NCBI GenBank assembly: GCA_032871835.1
Contig: CM065298.1
Span: forward strand, 13,025,096-13,089,095
Length of the DNA stretch: 64,000 nt
Source: Dipteronia dyeriana
Taxonomy: Eukaryota; Streptophyta; Magnoliopsida; Sapindales; Sapindaceae
Reading direction: 5' to 3'
The notes below the pieces were generated by a model. The model did no database searches. It was not told where the DNA came from and was given only the letters and a program-made list of their open reading frames with translations. How positions within the stretch are numbered: position 1 is the stretch's first letter; every line of letters starts with the position of its first letter. Positions 35,262-47,640 of this stretch are shown here, in pieces. Position numbers and translations under genes: made by a program.

Positions 35262-35410
35262 TAATGAGGTCAAATTGATTAATGGAGGTAGTCAACCCTA
35301 TTAATGAGGTCAAACTGTATTAATGGAGATAGTCAACCTTATTAATAAGATCAAATTGTATTAATGAAGGTAGGTAACCATATTAATGGAGATAATCAAC
35401 GACATTAAAT
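35262..35410. repeat. Minisatellite of about 45 bp in the gypsy LTR
   Basis: Three to four degenerate units of the form 'ttaatgaggtcaaattg' followed by 'attaatggaggtagtcaac'. Confidence 0.75.
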
Positions 35411-35652
35411 CAGTCAACTCTTTAATTACACCATTAATAAGTCAACTCAATCATTACCTCCTATGATTACGAATTGATTGGCTAAATTAATGGAATAGGA
35501 AACAAGGAAGAGTCCGAAGAGGAAACAAAAACATCTTCTCTAAGATATTAGCTACAAGCCGATCAACTACATTAAATGAAGAATCGTGTTCAACTAGGAA
35601 AGGAGAACAATTCAAGAATCCTGGACTTGCACTTCAAGGTAGTTACACCATG

Positions 35653-35660
35653 TATAAATA
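35653..35660 (+). promoter_or_regulatory. TATA box of the gypsy LTR
   Basis: 'tataaata' in 'ccatgtataaatacacc', about 1 kb into the LTR, on the strand expected from the polypurine tract. Confidence 0.5.
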
Positions 35661-35898
35661 CACCTGTAATAGCATCGACCACAGATCTCATATTTGATAT
35701 CTCATCTTTAACCCCAAAATCGACCAGCCCGAGGCAAGTCTACATATTTTGTCTAAGTTCTCCCTATATCATCTTTTTATGTGCACCTTTACTAGGAACA
35801 TACCAGTATCGGATAATACTTGATCACTATTGTAAGCTCTCCGGAGCACCATGGTTGTATTACTTCTCCATTGTTGTAAGCTCCTAGGAGCACCGCTT

Positions 35899-35899
35899 G

Positions 35900-35962
<63 letters not shown>
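35899..35962. repeat. (TA)n microsatellite
   Basis: About 31 TA units. Apparent open frames across it are an effect of the repeat. Confidence 0.95.
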
Positions 35963-35966
<4 letters not shown>

Positions 35967-36962
35967 GAAGGGTCTTTCTTCTTCCTCTGGATACTGCCTC
36001 GAGGTTTTTCAGCATGTGATCATTCGTGATGTTTTTTCTCCCTTGGTCAGTCCACCTTCCTCTACATAAGACTTGTCTTTCTTCTATTTATCTCATGTAT
36101 TATGCATGTATGTATGTGTATGACCTAGATTCCTACCCCACTGGACCTAGCGCTCTCATCCTCTCATATACATGCCAAAGTCTCATATCAAGATGGGGAG
36201 AAACTACCCAGACCCATCTAAAGGAAGTCGATAAGCTCTCCTGTACCCCTCTCCCATACGGAAGCAGACAAGGATCCAACACGGAAGCCAGGCAAGCCCT
36301 CCCCCCTCCTTACTCGCTGTATGGGTCGGGGAACTACAGAAAGAAATCAGGATCCAATACCAAGCTCTGTGTACCAAGACGGGTTTCGACCCCGACTGAA
36401 AGAACCTAGAGGCGAAGAATTGCTACCTGGTGGTTCGCTCTTTCAAGAACACATCTACATCATCGATGAGGACCAATCCTACCTCTCTTGTTCGCTATAT
36501 GGATTGAGGACACCTAGAGATGAGATCAGATACGAGGGACCAAGGACCAGGGACTAGGATCAACCCCTTTACCCCAGCAAAGGAACTTTGAGCTCCCCAT
36601 ATCTCCTCCATATGCACGAAGCCCGACGAGCGGGATGGCTCGTCTCCTACTTATCGCTCAATTCTACTTCATATTTATAAAAATCACCAAGATACGAGGT
36701 ATCTACCCCCCGTAGCCTTCCGGGGTAGCGGATTAAGGGTGTTAATCGGGATTTTTCACCCAGTGAGAATTTTCGGTTAACAATAATAAATATAATAATA
36801 AAAACTGTATTTTGTATGGATCTCACACTACATTATTAATACACAAATTTCTATAGAAAATGTCAGATTCTTCTTCATAAATTTTTTCACATAAAAAATC
36901 GTTTTTTTCTAAAAGCCAATGAAGAATCTGATATATATACCTGGTCTAAAATATCTTCTTTC

Positions 36963-37124
36963 ATGGCTTGTTGTTTCCAAGCCAGCACTTGCCTTGCAAA
37001 AAGTGGTGGTGCACTGGTGCTATTTGTTTTCTTCTCACTCGTTAACCAAATGTTGCTGTGTAAAGATCATTCTTTGGATTTTTTCAATTTAAGTCAGCTA
37101 GCTAGTTTGGGTTTCTCAAATCAG
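36963..37124 (+). CDS. Candidate first exon of an unknown gene (weak)
   Basis: An ATG-led 54-codon block starts MACCFQASTCLAKSGG, continues with a hydrophobic segment ALVLFVFFSLVN that could serve as a signal or membrane anchor, and ends in 'tcag|gtatgt', a good plant 5' splice donor in phase 0. A TA-rich stretch lies 30-40 bp upstream. No downstream exon can be named, and the surroundings are transposon-derived, so this may be a captured gene fragment or chance. I do not recognise the product. Confidence 0.22.
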
Positions 37125-37382
37125 GTATGTATGTTAGCTAGTAAATTTATAAGACCCGTATTTTAAAAAGTCCAAAAGTCTTGAAATAAAGTCTAAATAA
37201 TCATAATAGTCTAAAAATAAAGTCCAAATACTCTTTCAGAATCCTGAAAGTCTAATCCATATAATCTTAATAGTCTTTAAAATCATACAAATCCATAAAA
37301 TCCTTACACCCTAAAGTTTTCTTTTAAAATCCGAATCCAATACACCCCTTAAGTTATAAATTTTTGTTGGTTTAACCTAACC

Positions 37383-37396
37383 ATATACATATATAT

Positions 37397-37458
<62 letters not shown>
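37383..37458. repeat. (TA)n microsatellite with (CA)n start
   Basis: Long TA repeat following 'tacacacacata'. Confidence 0.95.
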
Positions 37459-37460
<2 letters not shown>

Positions 37461-37925
37461 AACAACTAATAGAAAATTTTATTTTTTTAAAACGATTAAT
37501 ATAAAACCAATTAATAATTATTGGTGAATGTGCTTACAAATTATTTAGTTCTTTAAGTAATTTTACTCTAGGGTGATATTAGATTTTCAAAAAAAAAAAA
37601 AATTAGGATGTACATACAAATTTTTAGGGAAGCCGCCACTCTTCTTTGAATCTCCAAACCCATATATTATCGATGTTAAATTACCAAATATCTCCTTTTC
37701 AACATATATATATTCTCAATAGATATTGATGCAATCTCAGCCACATTTAACAAAACAAAAAATTTATAAAACAAGTTGAAACTCATATATAATTGGCATT
37801 CAACCCTTTTGTTTTCTCTCCAAACCCATAATTTACAATTGTTAACGAGTTTGGCAAAGAGCCAGTAAAATAGCCAGAATAATTATCTCAAGAGTTACAA
37901 TGATGTATGAAATCACACACAACTA

Positions 37926-38059
37926 TTCTTCGAAACAAATCAAATGCCTCATAGGATCGATTCATCATCAGATACCCATCTATAATCCCAGTCCTTCGAA
38001 ACAAATCAAATGCCTCATAGGATCGATTCATCATCAGATACCCATCTATAATCCCAGTC
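37926..38059. repeat. Perfect 66-bp tandem duplication
   Basis: 'ttcgaaacaaatcaaatg' recurs after 66 bp and the two copies appear identical, through 'tataatcccagtcc'. The length is a multiple of three and a 62-codon open frame crosses it, but I see no sign that it is a gene. Confidence 0.92.
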
Positions 38060-39889
38060 CATTACAGCATAAAAAATCAGTCTATTAAAGAGCAGTTCTG
38101 CTAGAAATTATCACATATCTAGAAATTAACCTTGATTAAATATAAATCTTGATTGGAGACCAAATATATACGTTACGACGAAGCTAAAGACTGCATCGTC
38201 GGTAAGAGATGAACGAGATGTGACACTAGTGAGTAGATGAGTAAGAAGAAAAAGATGACAAAGTGACTAACGTTGGCCAAATATGAATAAGATAAACAAG
38301 ATGAGAGTCCTTGATGTTGAGGAACGAGAACGAAGAGAGACTTGAGAGTTAAAAGAGGTAGTCGGTTGAGATTGAACGAAAGAAAAAAAGCTAGAAAAGG
38401 TTTAGGTCTTTTTTTACTTATGTATAGCATTATCAGGACGTCGGTTCAAACCAATTTTGGAAATCTAAAACCGAACTGAATCGAAAACTATATGGTTTTC
38501 AAATTTCTAAATCGGTTTAAACCGAATTTATGCTATGAACTGAACTAAAAACCTTATTTTTGGTTCGGTTTGGTTCCAACTTTGTGTAGTGTTTTGTTTT
38601 GCCTTTCACGAACTTATCTTCTCTCACATATCTCTTTCATTATATTTATCTTCTTCTATTTTTCTATATTTTTTAAAATATTATTTCACAGTTTCTGTGT
38701 TGAACCTGGCTAGTTCTTATTGGATCGGTTTTGGGGAAGTGGTGTTTAGGAGTTTTGTGTTTGAGTGAGTGTTAGAGAGAGAAGATAAAAAGTGATTGGT
38801 GATAGTGGTGGTTGAGTTTGTGGCAGCTACCGGCGAGGAATTAGGTGCCAATCTTGTCGATCGACGATGGTGGGGGTGGTTATGGTAGTTGGATTTGGCA
38901 ATTGAGATGGATGGTGGTAGGTTGTGGGCATCAATATCAAGTGAATGGAAAATTGGTTCCTTATTTATTTTAAAAAAAAAATCCAAGAAAACCAAAACTG
39001 ATTTTGAAAAAAAGAATTGGTTTCAGTTTTTGGGTTTTGATTATTGTAAATTGAAAAATTTAAAAACAATTTTTAGAAATTAGAAACAATTTTATAAATG
39101 ATATATTTTTTTTGTGGTGGTTCTAGATTCGATTTGGTGGCGGTGGTAGTAGTGTAATTCAGTTCTTTATGATGGTGGCCGGTTCATCTATAAGATGGTT
39201 GTTATAGTGGTGGCAAAACGTGCTGGCACGGCAAGGTTTGGCTAGTACGAGGTGTGTTGGACCACTTAACGGGTTGGGCCAAAAAGGCTTGACAAGTTTT
39301 GTGCCTAGGAAAGGGGAATGGTCTAGCCCATCGGCACAATCTCAACGTGTCTTGCCGGCAAGGCAGACCATACCAATTGGCGTGCCCTAGCCGGCCGACC
39401 TTAATGTGCAGCCATGTTTTTTATTTTTTATTAATATTTTTTTAAGTTTAAAATTTATTTATTGTTTTAACTTATGTATTTTAAGTTGAAAATTTATTTC
39501 GATTTTATTTTACGTTAAAAATTTATTTATTATTTTAACCAAAATTTTATTTATTATTTTATTTTAAATTAAAATTTTATTTCTTATTTTATTTTAATTA
39601 AGTTAATTTGTTTCTAATATTATTTTAAGTTAAGAATTTATTTCTTATTTATTTTAGTATGATGAAATAAAATGTAAGAAATAGATTAATATTTTATTTA
39701 TTTACTAAAATAATTCAGAATAAATAAATTCATAAAGATATAAGAATTAATAAAAAAAAAAGAGATGAATTTCATTTACTTATTTAGATTTTTAGTTCAC
39801 ATGATTCATGATTGCTTCGAGTGCAATCAAATTACAAAATTCCAAGTACATGTATAATTAAAAATTAAAAATTATTTCTTCAGTCCTAC
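38060..39889. other. No gene seen; hAT-like subterminal words
   Basis: AT-rich sequence. 38436-38580 has clustered 'aaaccgaac' / 'ggttcggtttggttcc' words, and 39205-39420 has clustered 'ggcacggcaagg', 'gcccaaaaaggc' type words. Both are common near ends of decayed hAT elements, but I cannot find paired termini. Open frames here are short and without domains. Confidence 0.45.
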
Positions 39890-40384
39890 TGGTTATTGTT
39901 GGAAATGTAACCCTCATCGAAGTAGAGGTTGGAAAAACTTTGAATTACTTATTCACTCTCTGTTTGATGATGCATCCTTATCTCTACATGCTCCCAATCA
40001 TTAAGTCATGTTAATATATTTACTATCTTAAGGGTCAAACAAGCTCTTCTAGGTTCAATCTGGTGCCAAATACTTGTTCTGAACAAATAGTAGACGTATG
40101 GATGAGAATACGTCTGGTGCTAGATGGGACAATAATGGATAACTGTTTCTTTGGTTCCTCTACCATATTAGTAGATCAAATTCTTGGAAGTCCCTCTTTC
40201 CCTAAGGGGTTGTTTCGAACTTAGTTTGAAAGAAATTGATCAGCTTGGCATTTTGATTTTGAGGAGGTCTTGGAGATGGAATTTGAGATGATGAAGATGA
40301 AGACGAAGCTGCTTGGTGCCAGTTAGGTATATTTTCCAACTTCTCTTCATCGGGTGGATGTCATGTTGTTCCTACTATTGCGTG

Positions 40385-41001
40385 TAGTGGTGGACATGGT
40401 TCAGTTCGGTTCAGTTTTGACCAAAATCGTATTAACCGACATATATTCAGTTTTTAAAAATATGAATCGGTTTGAACAATTTTAAGTCTTAAAATCGAAT
40501 TGAACCGAACACCTTTATCTCAGTTTGGTACGGTTCAGTTCAATTCGATTTTAGGCATCTTGGGCTTTGAAGGTTTTTTATTTATTTATATTGTTTAATT
40601 GTTTGGGCCTTTAAGTCGTATTTTTGGTATTTAGGCTTAAACAATTATTTAGAAAACATAATACGTAAAAAATAATCTAAGCAAATACAACTCAATTTTC
40701 AATCCAAATCAAAAATTTCAATCATATTCAGTCTACAGACTCAATCAAAATATACAATCTTCATAACTTCTATAAAATAGAATTACAAAAATGTAATCCA
40801 AAAATAAAATATCATCAACCAACAATCTATAATAAAATTGAACCTTACAAAATAATTAATTAACACAATTCAGTTTATTTGGTTCAGTTTTGTATGTTCG
40901 AAACCGAAACCGAACCGAATAAAAGCTACGAACCGAATAAAAGCTATGAACCGAAACAAACAATTTTCTCCATTTGGTTTCGGTTTTGGTGGCCACCCCT
41001 A
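40385..41001. mobile_element. Non-autonomous hAT element (617 bp)
   Basis: Ends TAGTGGTGG and, reversed, TAGGGGTGGCC form a short terminal inverted repeat. The flanking 8-bp duplication is ATTGCGTG (40377-40384) and GTTGCGTG (41002-41009), 7 of 8 matching. Subterminal 'ggttcagttcgg' / 'ccgaaccgaataaaa' repeats fit hAT. No ORF belongs to it. It interrupts the hAT pseudogene. Confidence 0.85.
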
Positions 41002-41552
41002 GTTGCGTGTTTATGTCGCTAAACTTGCGCTCATAAAGACGATAAACTTCGAACAACTTGGTTTGCAGGTTAGTAAAATATTGAATAATAAGATCAAAAT
41101 TCAATTGATAACCAATAAAGTAAAGTAAAGTTTTTAAACAATTTACTTTAATCATAAGATCTACTAAAAAACCTAAGGAATAAAGTAAAGGATTTTCATA
41201 CTAGTATTTTTTAAATTGTTTCTCCGTGGCCACAACTACAGTGCTTAAGATGGGATTCTCTCTATAAAAGTGCAAAATTTCGAACACTTCTAAAATCTGA
41301 TGTGATGCAATGCAAGAGAAGATGTGGGGGTAATAGACCCCATAAAGAATTACAATTGAATCGTTAAAAACCTTTAAAACATTTAATAAAAGCATTTACC
41401 ACATACCGATCGTCGTCGATTAGGGTTGGATTGCCCACTAGGGCCATATCCATATTATAATAACCTATAATTTCTATAGAATAATCAATAAAACTTTATA
41501 GCAGTAAGTAAGTGGAGTTATACCTTACATGCATATCTGTTTGGAACCTACT

Positions 41553-42135
41553 TAGAAATGGGGATGGATGAAGGTCCCCCCATCATCATCCCCATTTTCC
41601 AAACCCTTCTTAATCCCCCCCCCCCCCCCCCCCCCCCCCCAATTTCCCCATTTCAAGAAAATAGGGATGGGGTAGTTTTGGGGGTAGGTCCCCCTATACC
41701 CATTTTCATTTTCCCATTTCCTCCATTTTTCTCTGTTTCCCAATTTCCCCAAGGTCCCCCATTTCCTCATTCCCATATTTTCCTTATATCAATAAAAATT
41801 ACATATTAAAAATTACAAATTTAAGATGTACATATAGTTAGTAAAATAGAAATAATAAAAATATTGAAAATATAAAATAAAAATATATTAATATATTATA
41901 TATAATATTATAATGGTAAGGGGAAATGGAGATGTGGGCACCTTCCCCCATCCCTATCCTCATATTCTGGGGAAAATGAGGATAGGGGCGGATCCCCCAT
42001 CTATATCCCCATTTTAATTTGCCCACCCCCCCACCCCCCCAATTTCCTCATTTCTCCATTTCTCTCCAAAAATCTCCCCCAAATGGGAATGAGGGAGTGG
42101 GGATTTAGGACACCAGGGGATAATAGCCATCTCTA
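41553..42135. mobile_element. Non-autonomous hAT element (583 bp)
   Basis: Ends TAGAAATGG and, reversed, TAGAGATGGCT. Perfect 8-bp target duplication AACCTACT at 41545-41552 and 42136-42143. The interior is rich in 'ccccat' / 'atgggg' words on both sides and contains a run of 26 C (41615-41640). Proline- or glycine-rich frames crossing it are not genes. Confidence 0.88.
41615..41640. repeat. C homopolymer, 26 bases
   Basis: Uninterrupted C run inside the 583-bp hAT element. Confidence 0.9.
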
Positions 42136-42401
42136 AACCTACTGAATTGTTTTTCATTAGTTCTACGGTATCTGAAAAATTTTGCCACTCTTTGATTAGG
42201 GTAGCTGATATACGAAAGAGAATATTTGATTAGATCTATATGCTCGCTTACAACCTTCAAACCGAATATACAATTTATTTTAGGTGGTGTTGGTGAATGA
42301 TATATTGAGATGGAGATGAGAGATTGAGGTGATGTTGGAGATGAGACTTGAGAGATTGAGGTGATGTTGGAGATGAGATATCGAGAGAAAGAGAGAAACA
42401 A

Positions 42402-42762
42402 TTGAATAAGGATATAAAAGAGAGAAAGTGATAGGGTGTTTTAAGTTTATTTTAATATTTATTTATTATTATAATTATTATAATTAGTTTATATAATTTT
42501 TTATTTACTTTTTAGTAAAGGATTTATTTATTTTATGTATTAGTTTTTATTAACTTTTCCATATGCATTTACCATTATACTTGTACTAACATAATAGAAT
42601 ATCCAAAATTTTGACAGAATTGCAACTATAGGGGCCAAAATGACAATTACTTTCGATCACAGAGTGTTAAATGTCCAATACTGAATCAAGAGTGTGTAAA
42701 ATGACTAGTAATTCAAATGTTGGGGGGGGGGGGGGCGGGATATTGATATTATCCCGGATAAT

Positions 42763-42812
<50 letters not shown>

Positions 42813-43561
42813 TAATTTTTTAAATTTCCCACAATTTTGAAAGGCAAAATATATTATTTCGCCTATCAATTCGACATGAAATAAACTACATCAGTGTTTT
42901 GAATATGGGCCATTAGACTCAAATGCTTTGATTAATCATGTATACACTTATCAATACTTATTCATAATCTATAACCCACATATAATGTACTAATGTTTCA
43001 AATTGTCAATGTTTATTTATAATTTATGATCCACATGTAATGCACTAATATGTCGAACTGACAATATATATGAGATAGATGGTGGAGACTCATCTATATT
43101 TTTTTTTTAATAATTATTTTTATAGAAAGAACTCCTTCGTCCATCTTTTATATGGACCGTGGAGATTTAGCATTTTCTATAAAAAAATAAAAAATTCTTA
43201 CAATTTTATTTATTTAATTAAGGTCTCAAGTGTAATTTAGTCTTTTTGATGGTATGATACCGTCAATAATTACTTTAGACCGTCGTTGATTTTTTTATTC
43301 CATTGTCATTTTTTTTTCTTTTTAAAAGTTTAATTTTTCCTATTTATCATTATTATCTATTTTTGCAATCAAGTTAATTCCTTCTCCATATTTTAATATT
43401 ATTTTGTTCTCACTAAAAGAAATTTTAAATTTATTTAAAATTGATATATAGAAGAGGAGAAGAGGAGTTGGGTTTAAGAAAAAAAAAATAGGTGTTGATG
43501 ATAAACTTTCATTAAAAAGAATCCGCGTGGTGATTCTTGTAGAAAATCGTCACAAATCCAC
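42402..43561. other. No gene seen; G run and TA microsatellite
   Basis: AT-rich sequence containing a 14-base G run (42722-42735) followed by 'gatattgatattatcc' and a TA microsatellite (about 42768-42810). The last eight bases (43554-43561) are the target duplication of the next element. Confidence 0.6.
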
Positions 43562-43851
43562 TAGGGGAGTGTGCAAAAAATAGGTCAAACCGAACCAACC
43601 CGCTTAACTCAAACCAAACTCTATGGGTTGGTTTGGTTTCACATATAAAAAATTTATTCATCGGTTTACAATTCATCAAACCGATCAAATATTGGTTTGG
43701 TTTGGGTTAATAAAAATAAAATTCATACAACCCAAACTAACCCATATATTTAATAAAATCCAATCCATATTTCCTGGTGTTTTGTAACTTTTATTTATAC
43801 TTAATTGTTTTTCATATAAATAGGTTTCTTTTTTCTCATTCATTATCATCA

Positions 43852-44398
43852 TGTTATGATTTCGATTAACATAATAAAAAAAAAAAAAACATGCATAGGC
43901 ACATAATTAATCTCAATAACCTAAACATGTTTCTATACCATAATTAATCAAACCCTAATATACATGTTTCTAACCCATATCAATTCAAGAGAAAAGTAGA
44001 GATAATCGATAAGCGGAAGCATACCTGAATCCATTGCTGGAGATTTGTGAACGGGTTGTGATCTTCCAAATTATCACGACCTTTATGAACCCTACTGTGT
44101 TCTATTTTGCTCTGTTGATGGGGATACAGAGAAAACAAAAGTATCGTGTAATTTGGGGACCATAACCTTAAATATATATATAATAATCAAATTATTATAT
44201 GTTGGCTATTTCTAATTCGGCCCCTCAACAAATTAGAAATAGCACTCTGGTATTTACACATTAATTCCATGACAATTATACCTTTAAGGCTTAATACTTT
44301 AAATTTTAATTATATAACTTTAATTTATACTTAACCAAAAGATAGCACAACACATTTAATATTCACATGTGTGACCCATATGATAGAATTTTCTAACA
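43852..44398 (-). repeat. Copia 3' LTR (547 bp)
   Basis: On plus TGTTATGATTTCG ... TTTTCTAACA. On its right is the polypurine tract (minus 'ccagtgggagat', 44410-44399). Confidence 0.92.
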
Positions 44399-44829
44399 AT
44401 CTCCCACTGGGCCACATATGTAACTTTACAAATGTGTATGACTTTATGAGCTCCAAAATTTTACTATCACAATTTTAGGGTATATCCAAACAATCTCGTC
44501 CATTGATTATGCCGACATAGGATCAAAGCGGTTTTCGTCACATTTAGCGTGACTAAACCCATCAATGGTCACGTATACCAACATAACCAAATGACATAGA
44601 TCAATCATGGATGCGTAGCATGGAAATTACATGCAATGTGATCTATACATGTCTATTCCGACTGGTCCTACTTTATTCCTTAGAGAGATCAAAACTTAAC
44701 ATAATGTAACAGAGTGTAATTAACCGAATACTTTATTTCTGATCAGAAAAATATCCAAATACATAAATGCATAAGTATATCCAAAATAAAAATATAAAGC
44801 AATAAAATACAAAATTATACAAACTCTCA

Positions 44830-46745
44830 CTATAATGTGATATCCTCACACAAAATAACACCCATATGAGCAGTGTGCTCATGAAAGATCTTGAGTGGTA
44901 ATCCCTTTGTAAGCGGATCCGCTATCATGGAGTTTGTCCCAATGTGCTCTATGGATATATGTCCACTCTGTACTCTTTCCTTCACAACTAGGAACTTAAT
45001 GTCAGTATGCTTTGACTTAGATGAGCTCATATTGTTGTTAGAATATAGCACTGCTGACTTATTATCACAATATAGTTTGAGTGGTCTTTTAACACCCTCC
45101 AGAATGCGCAACCCAGTGACAAAATTCCGTATCCATATTCCATGGTTGGATGCCTCATAGCATGCTACAAACTCTGCTGCCATGGTGGAAGAAGCTATGA
45201 GTGTTTGTTTGGCACTCTTCCAAGAAATAGCTCCACCAGCTAACAGGTATATGTAGCCTGATGTGGATCTCCTACTGTTTTGACATCCAGCAAAATCGGA
45301 GTCGAAATACCCTATGATCTCAAATTGATCTGATCTCCTATATGTGAGTATGTAATCTTTTATTCTCTTCAACTACCTCATAACCCGTTTGGATGCTATC
45401 CAATGATCCATTCCAGGGTTACTTAAATTTCTGCCTAACATACCAACAATGTACGCAATATCCAGACGCGTACACACCTGAGCATACATTAGACTCCCTA
45501 CAGCTGATGCATAGGGAATCTTCTGCATTTCCTTAACTTCAAAGTTACTTTTAGGGCACTGGTTAAGACTAAACTTGTATCTTTTAGCAACAGGGGTGTC
45601 ACCTGGTTTGCTGTTCTGCATGCCAAACCTTTTGAGCACTGTATCGATATAGCTCCTTTGTGATAATCCAAGAATACCTCGAGAACGATCTCGTTGTATC
45701 TGAATCCCTAATACAAAAGAGGCGTCACCAAGATCTTTCATCTCAAAATTATTTGATAGAAATCTCTTGGTTTCATGCAATATGCCTATATCATTTGTGG
45801 CAACCAGTATGTCATCGACATATAAAACCAGGAATATGTGCTTACTCCCACTGAATTTTTGATACAAACAATTATCAACAATGTTTATCTTAAAACCAAA
45901 TGAGATAATCACTTGATGAAACTTATGGTTCTACAGACGGGAAGCTTGCTTGAGTCCGTAAATGGATTTTGTCAATTTGCAAACCATATTCTTTGGGTCT
46001 CCTGACTCAAAGTTTTCTGGTTGCACCAAATAAATTGTTTCGTCCATGTCACCATTGAGAAACGCCGTCTTGACATCCATCTGATGAAGCTCAAGATCAA
46101 AATGTGCAACAAGTGTTATGATTGTCCTAAAAGAGTCTTTCGTTGAAACTGGAGAGAAAGTCTCTTTATAGTCAATCCCTTCCTTTTAGGTAAAGCCTTT
46201 AGCTACAAGATGAGTCTTATACCTTTCCACATTACCTTTCGAATCCCTTTTGGTTTTAAATATCCATTTACAACTAATGAGCTTCGCACCTTCTGGTAAC
46301 GGGACAAGTTCCCAAACCTTATTGTCTTGCATAGACTTATATTCCTCATTCATGGCATCAATCCATTTTTGAGAGTTGGAACCCTGCATGGCTTGATGGA
46401 AGTTGATTGGATCATTTTCCATCATTCCAAAATCTTCCTCATGTTCCTGGAGAAATACGTAAAAATTATCTGGAATAGCATTTCTCTTTTCTCTAGTGGA
46501 TCGCCTTAATGACACTGGTTCTTGAGGTTGTTGAGTTTGTTCCTCATAAACAATTACCTCATCTTGAATGGGAGGTTGTTCAACGTTGTCTGGTTGAGGA
46601 TCCAGATCCAGATTCGCTTCTTGATCAATGACTGGTATAGAAACCTGCACATTGTCAAAAGTGATAGTGGGAATCGAAATCGATTCTTCCTCAAAGACAA
46701 TGTCTCTAACCTTATTTCTCCCCCCTAAACTAAACATCCTCAAAA
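44830..46745 (-). pseudogene. Copia reverse transcriptase and RNase H, broken
   Basis: The region starts with an acidic linker (RDIVFEEESISIPTI), then WIDAMNEEYKSMQDNKVWEL and CKWIFKTKRDSKGN of the RT entry, and the catalytic VLYVDDILVATND. Later come KDLGDASFVLGIQI and, in RNase H, GYFDSDFAGCQNSRRSTSGY, LYCDNKSAVLYSNNN and KHTDIKFLVVKERV, ending ITL-stop at 44830. Stops lie just below 46186, before 45912 (at the conserved QASRQW position) and before 45372 (at VMRYL). All catalytic residues I can see are kept (YVDD and the RNase H DED residues). Confidence 0.9.
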
Positions 46746-47640
46746 AATGTTGCAGTTCCCGTTTCAAAAATTGACCTAAGTGTGAGATCATAAAACTTAT
46801 AGCCCTTTGATCGCTCAAAGTAGCCAAAGAAGTAGCTGCTCACAGTTTTGGAGTCCAATTTCTTTTCATGTGGCTTGTAAGGCCTTGCCTCAACTGAACA
46901 TCCCCAAATGTGAAAATGCTTTAGACTCTGCTTTTTACATGTCCAAAGCTCATAAGGTGTTTTTACAGCTGCTTTAGTTGGCACTCGGTTCAGAATATAA
47001 GCTGTTGTTTTTAGTGCTTCTCCCCATAGTGACTCTGGTAAGGTGGAATGACAAATAATACTCCTTACCATATCCTTAAGAGTCCGGTTTCACCTTTCAG
47101 CTACACCATTCATGCTAGGTGAACTTGGCATGGTTTACTGTGGGACGATTCCACATTCCTCTAGGAATTTAGCAAATGGTCCTGAACGTTGTTCACCTGA
47201 ACCGTCATATCTAACGTAGTATTCACCACCACCGTCAGACCTGACACTCTTTATTCTTTTGTTGAGTTGGTTCTCAACTTCAGCTTTAAATGTTTTGTAC
47301 ACGTCCAAAGACTGTGATTTCTCATGAATGATAAATAGGTACCCATAACGTGAGTAATCGTCTATGAATGATATAAAATACTGTTGACCATTCCAAGAAG
47401 CCGTAGAGAATGGACCATAGATATCCGTATGTATCAATTCTAAGACGTCTATAGTTCTGTTGGCACCTATTTTTTTTTATTTTGATCTATTTTCCCATGA
47501 TGCAATCAATACAAACATCAAAGTCTGTAAAGTCAAGGGAATCTAAAATCCCATCAGACACAAGCTGCTCAACTCTAGTCTTAGAGATGTGACCTAAGCG
47601 TTTGTGCCATAATGTGGCTAAATTTTCTGTGCTTAGTTTG
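46746..47640 (-). pseudogene. Copia integrase, broken
   Basis: The gag-pre-integrase part LWHKRLGHISKTRVEQLV with the HHCC zinc region continues to CIDCIMGK-stop. The core has MIHTDIYGPFSTASWNGQ (first acidic residue), FIDDYSRYGYL, SVRSDGGGEYYVRYDGSG (second acidic region) and, after two stops (VPQ-stop-TMP and AER-stop-NRT), NGVAER and [18 protein letters not shown]. The C-terminal part is [18 protein letters not shown] frameshift near 46740 leads to reverse transcriptase. Confidence 0.9.

Larger units (their letters stand above)
34617..36782 (+). repeat. Gypsy LTR, Tat/Ogre-like (2166 bp)
   Basis: It begins TGTTAATAGCTAAATTTGG after a polypurine tract and ends 'gaattttcggttaaca'. The paired ends TGTTAA/TTAACA and the 'aaatttgg' start are usual for Tat-lineage LTRs. 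It holds a ~45-bp minisatellite, a TATA box and a TA microsatellite. The other LTR is absent, so no target duplication can be tested. Confidence 0.75.
39890..42401 (-). pseudogene. hAT transposase, decayed, hit by two smaller hAT elements
   Basis: On minus, in order: a block ending HIDLIKYSLSYISYPNQRV (42401-42136); after the first insertion, LKVFNDSIVILYGVYYPHIF ... KQFKKY (41395-41201); YQLNFDLIIQYF ... LFEVYRLYERKFSD (41155-41010); after the second insertion, EFDLLIW-stop-RNQRNSYPLLSH (stop TAG at 40162-40160 replacing the second W of the WW pair); a frameshift; ICSEQVFGT and LNDWEHVEIRMHHQTE. This matches the central region and dimerisation domain of hAT transposases. It has several stops and frameshifts plus two insertions, so it is an old inactive copy. 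Confidence 0.82.

Noticed and set aside
34617..36782. Host gene frames at 36026-36557
   Set aside because: They lie inside the U5-like part of the gypsy LTR, overlap each other in different frames and have no domain.
38717..38995. 92-codon minus frame rich in Ser, Thr and Asn
   Set aside because: Low-complexity text without domain or splice context; more likely decayed hAT-flanking sequence.
41552..41809. Proline- and glycine-rich open frames on both strands
   Set aside because: They are read-throughs of the C26 run inside a small hAT element.
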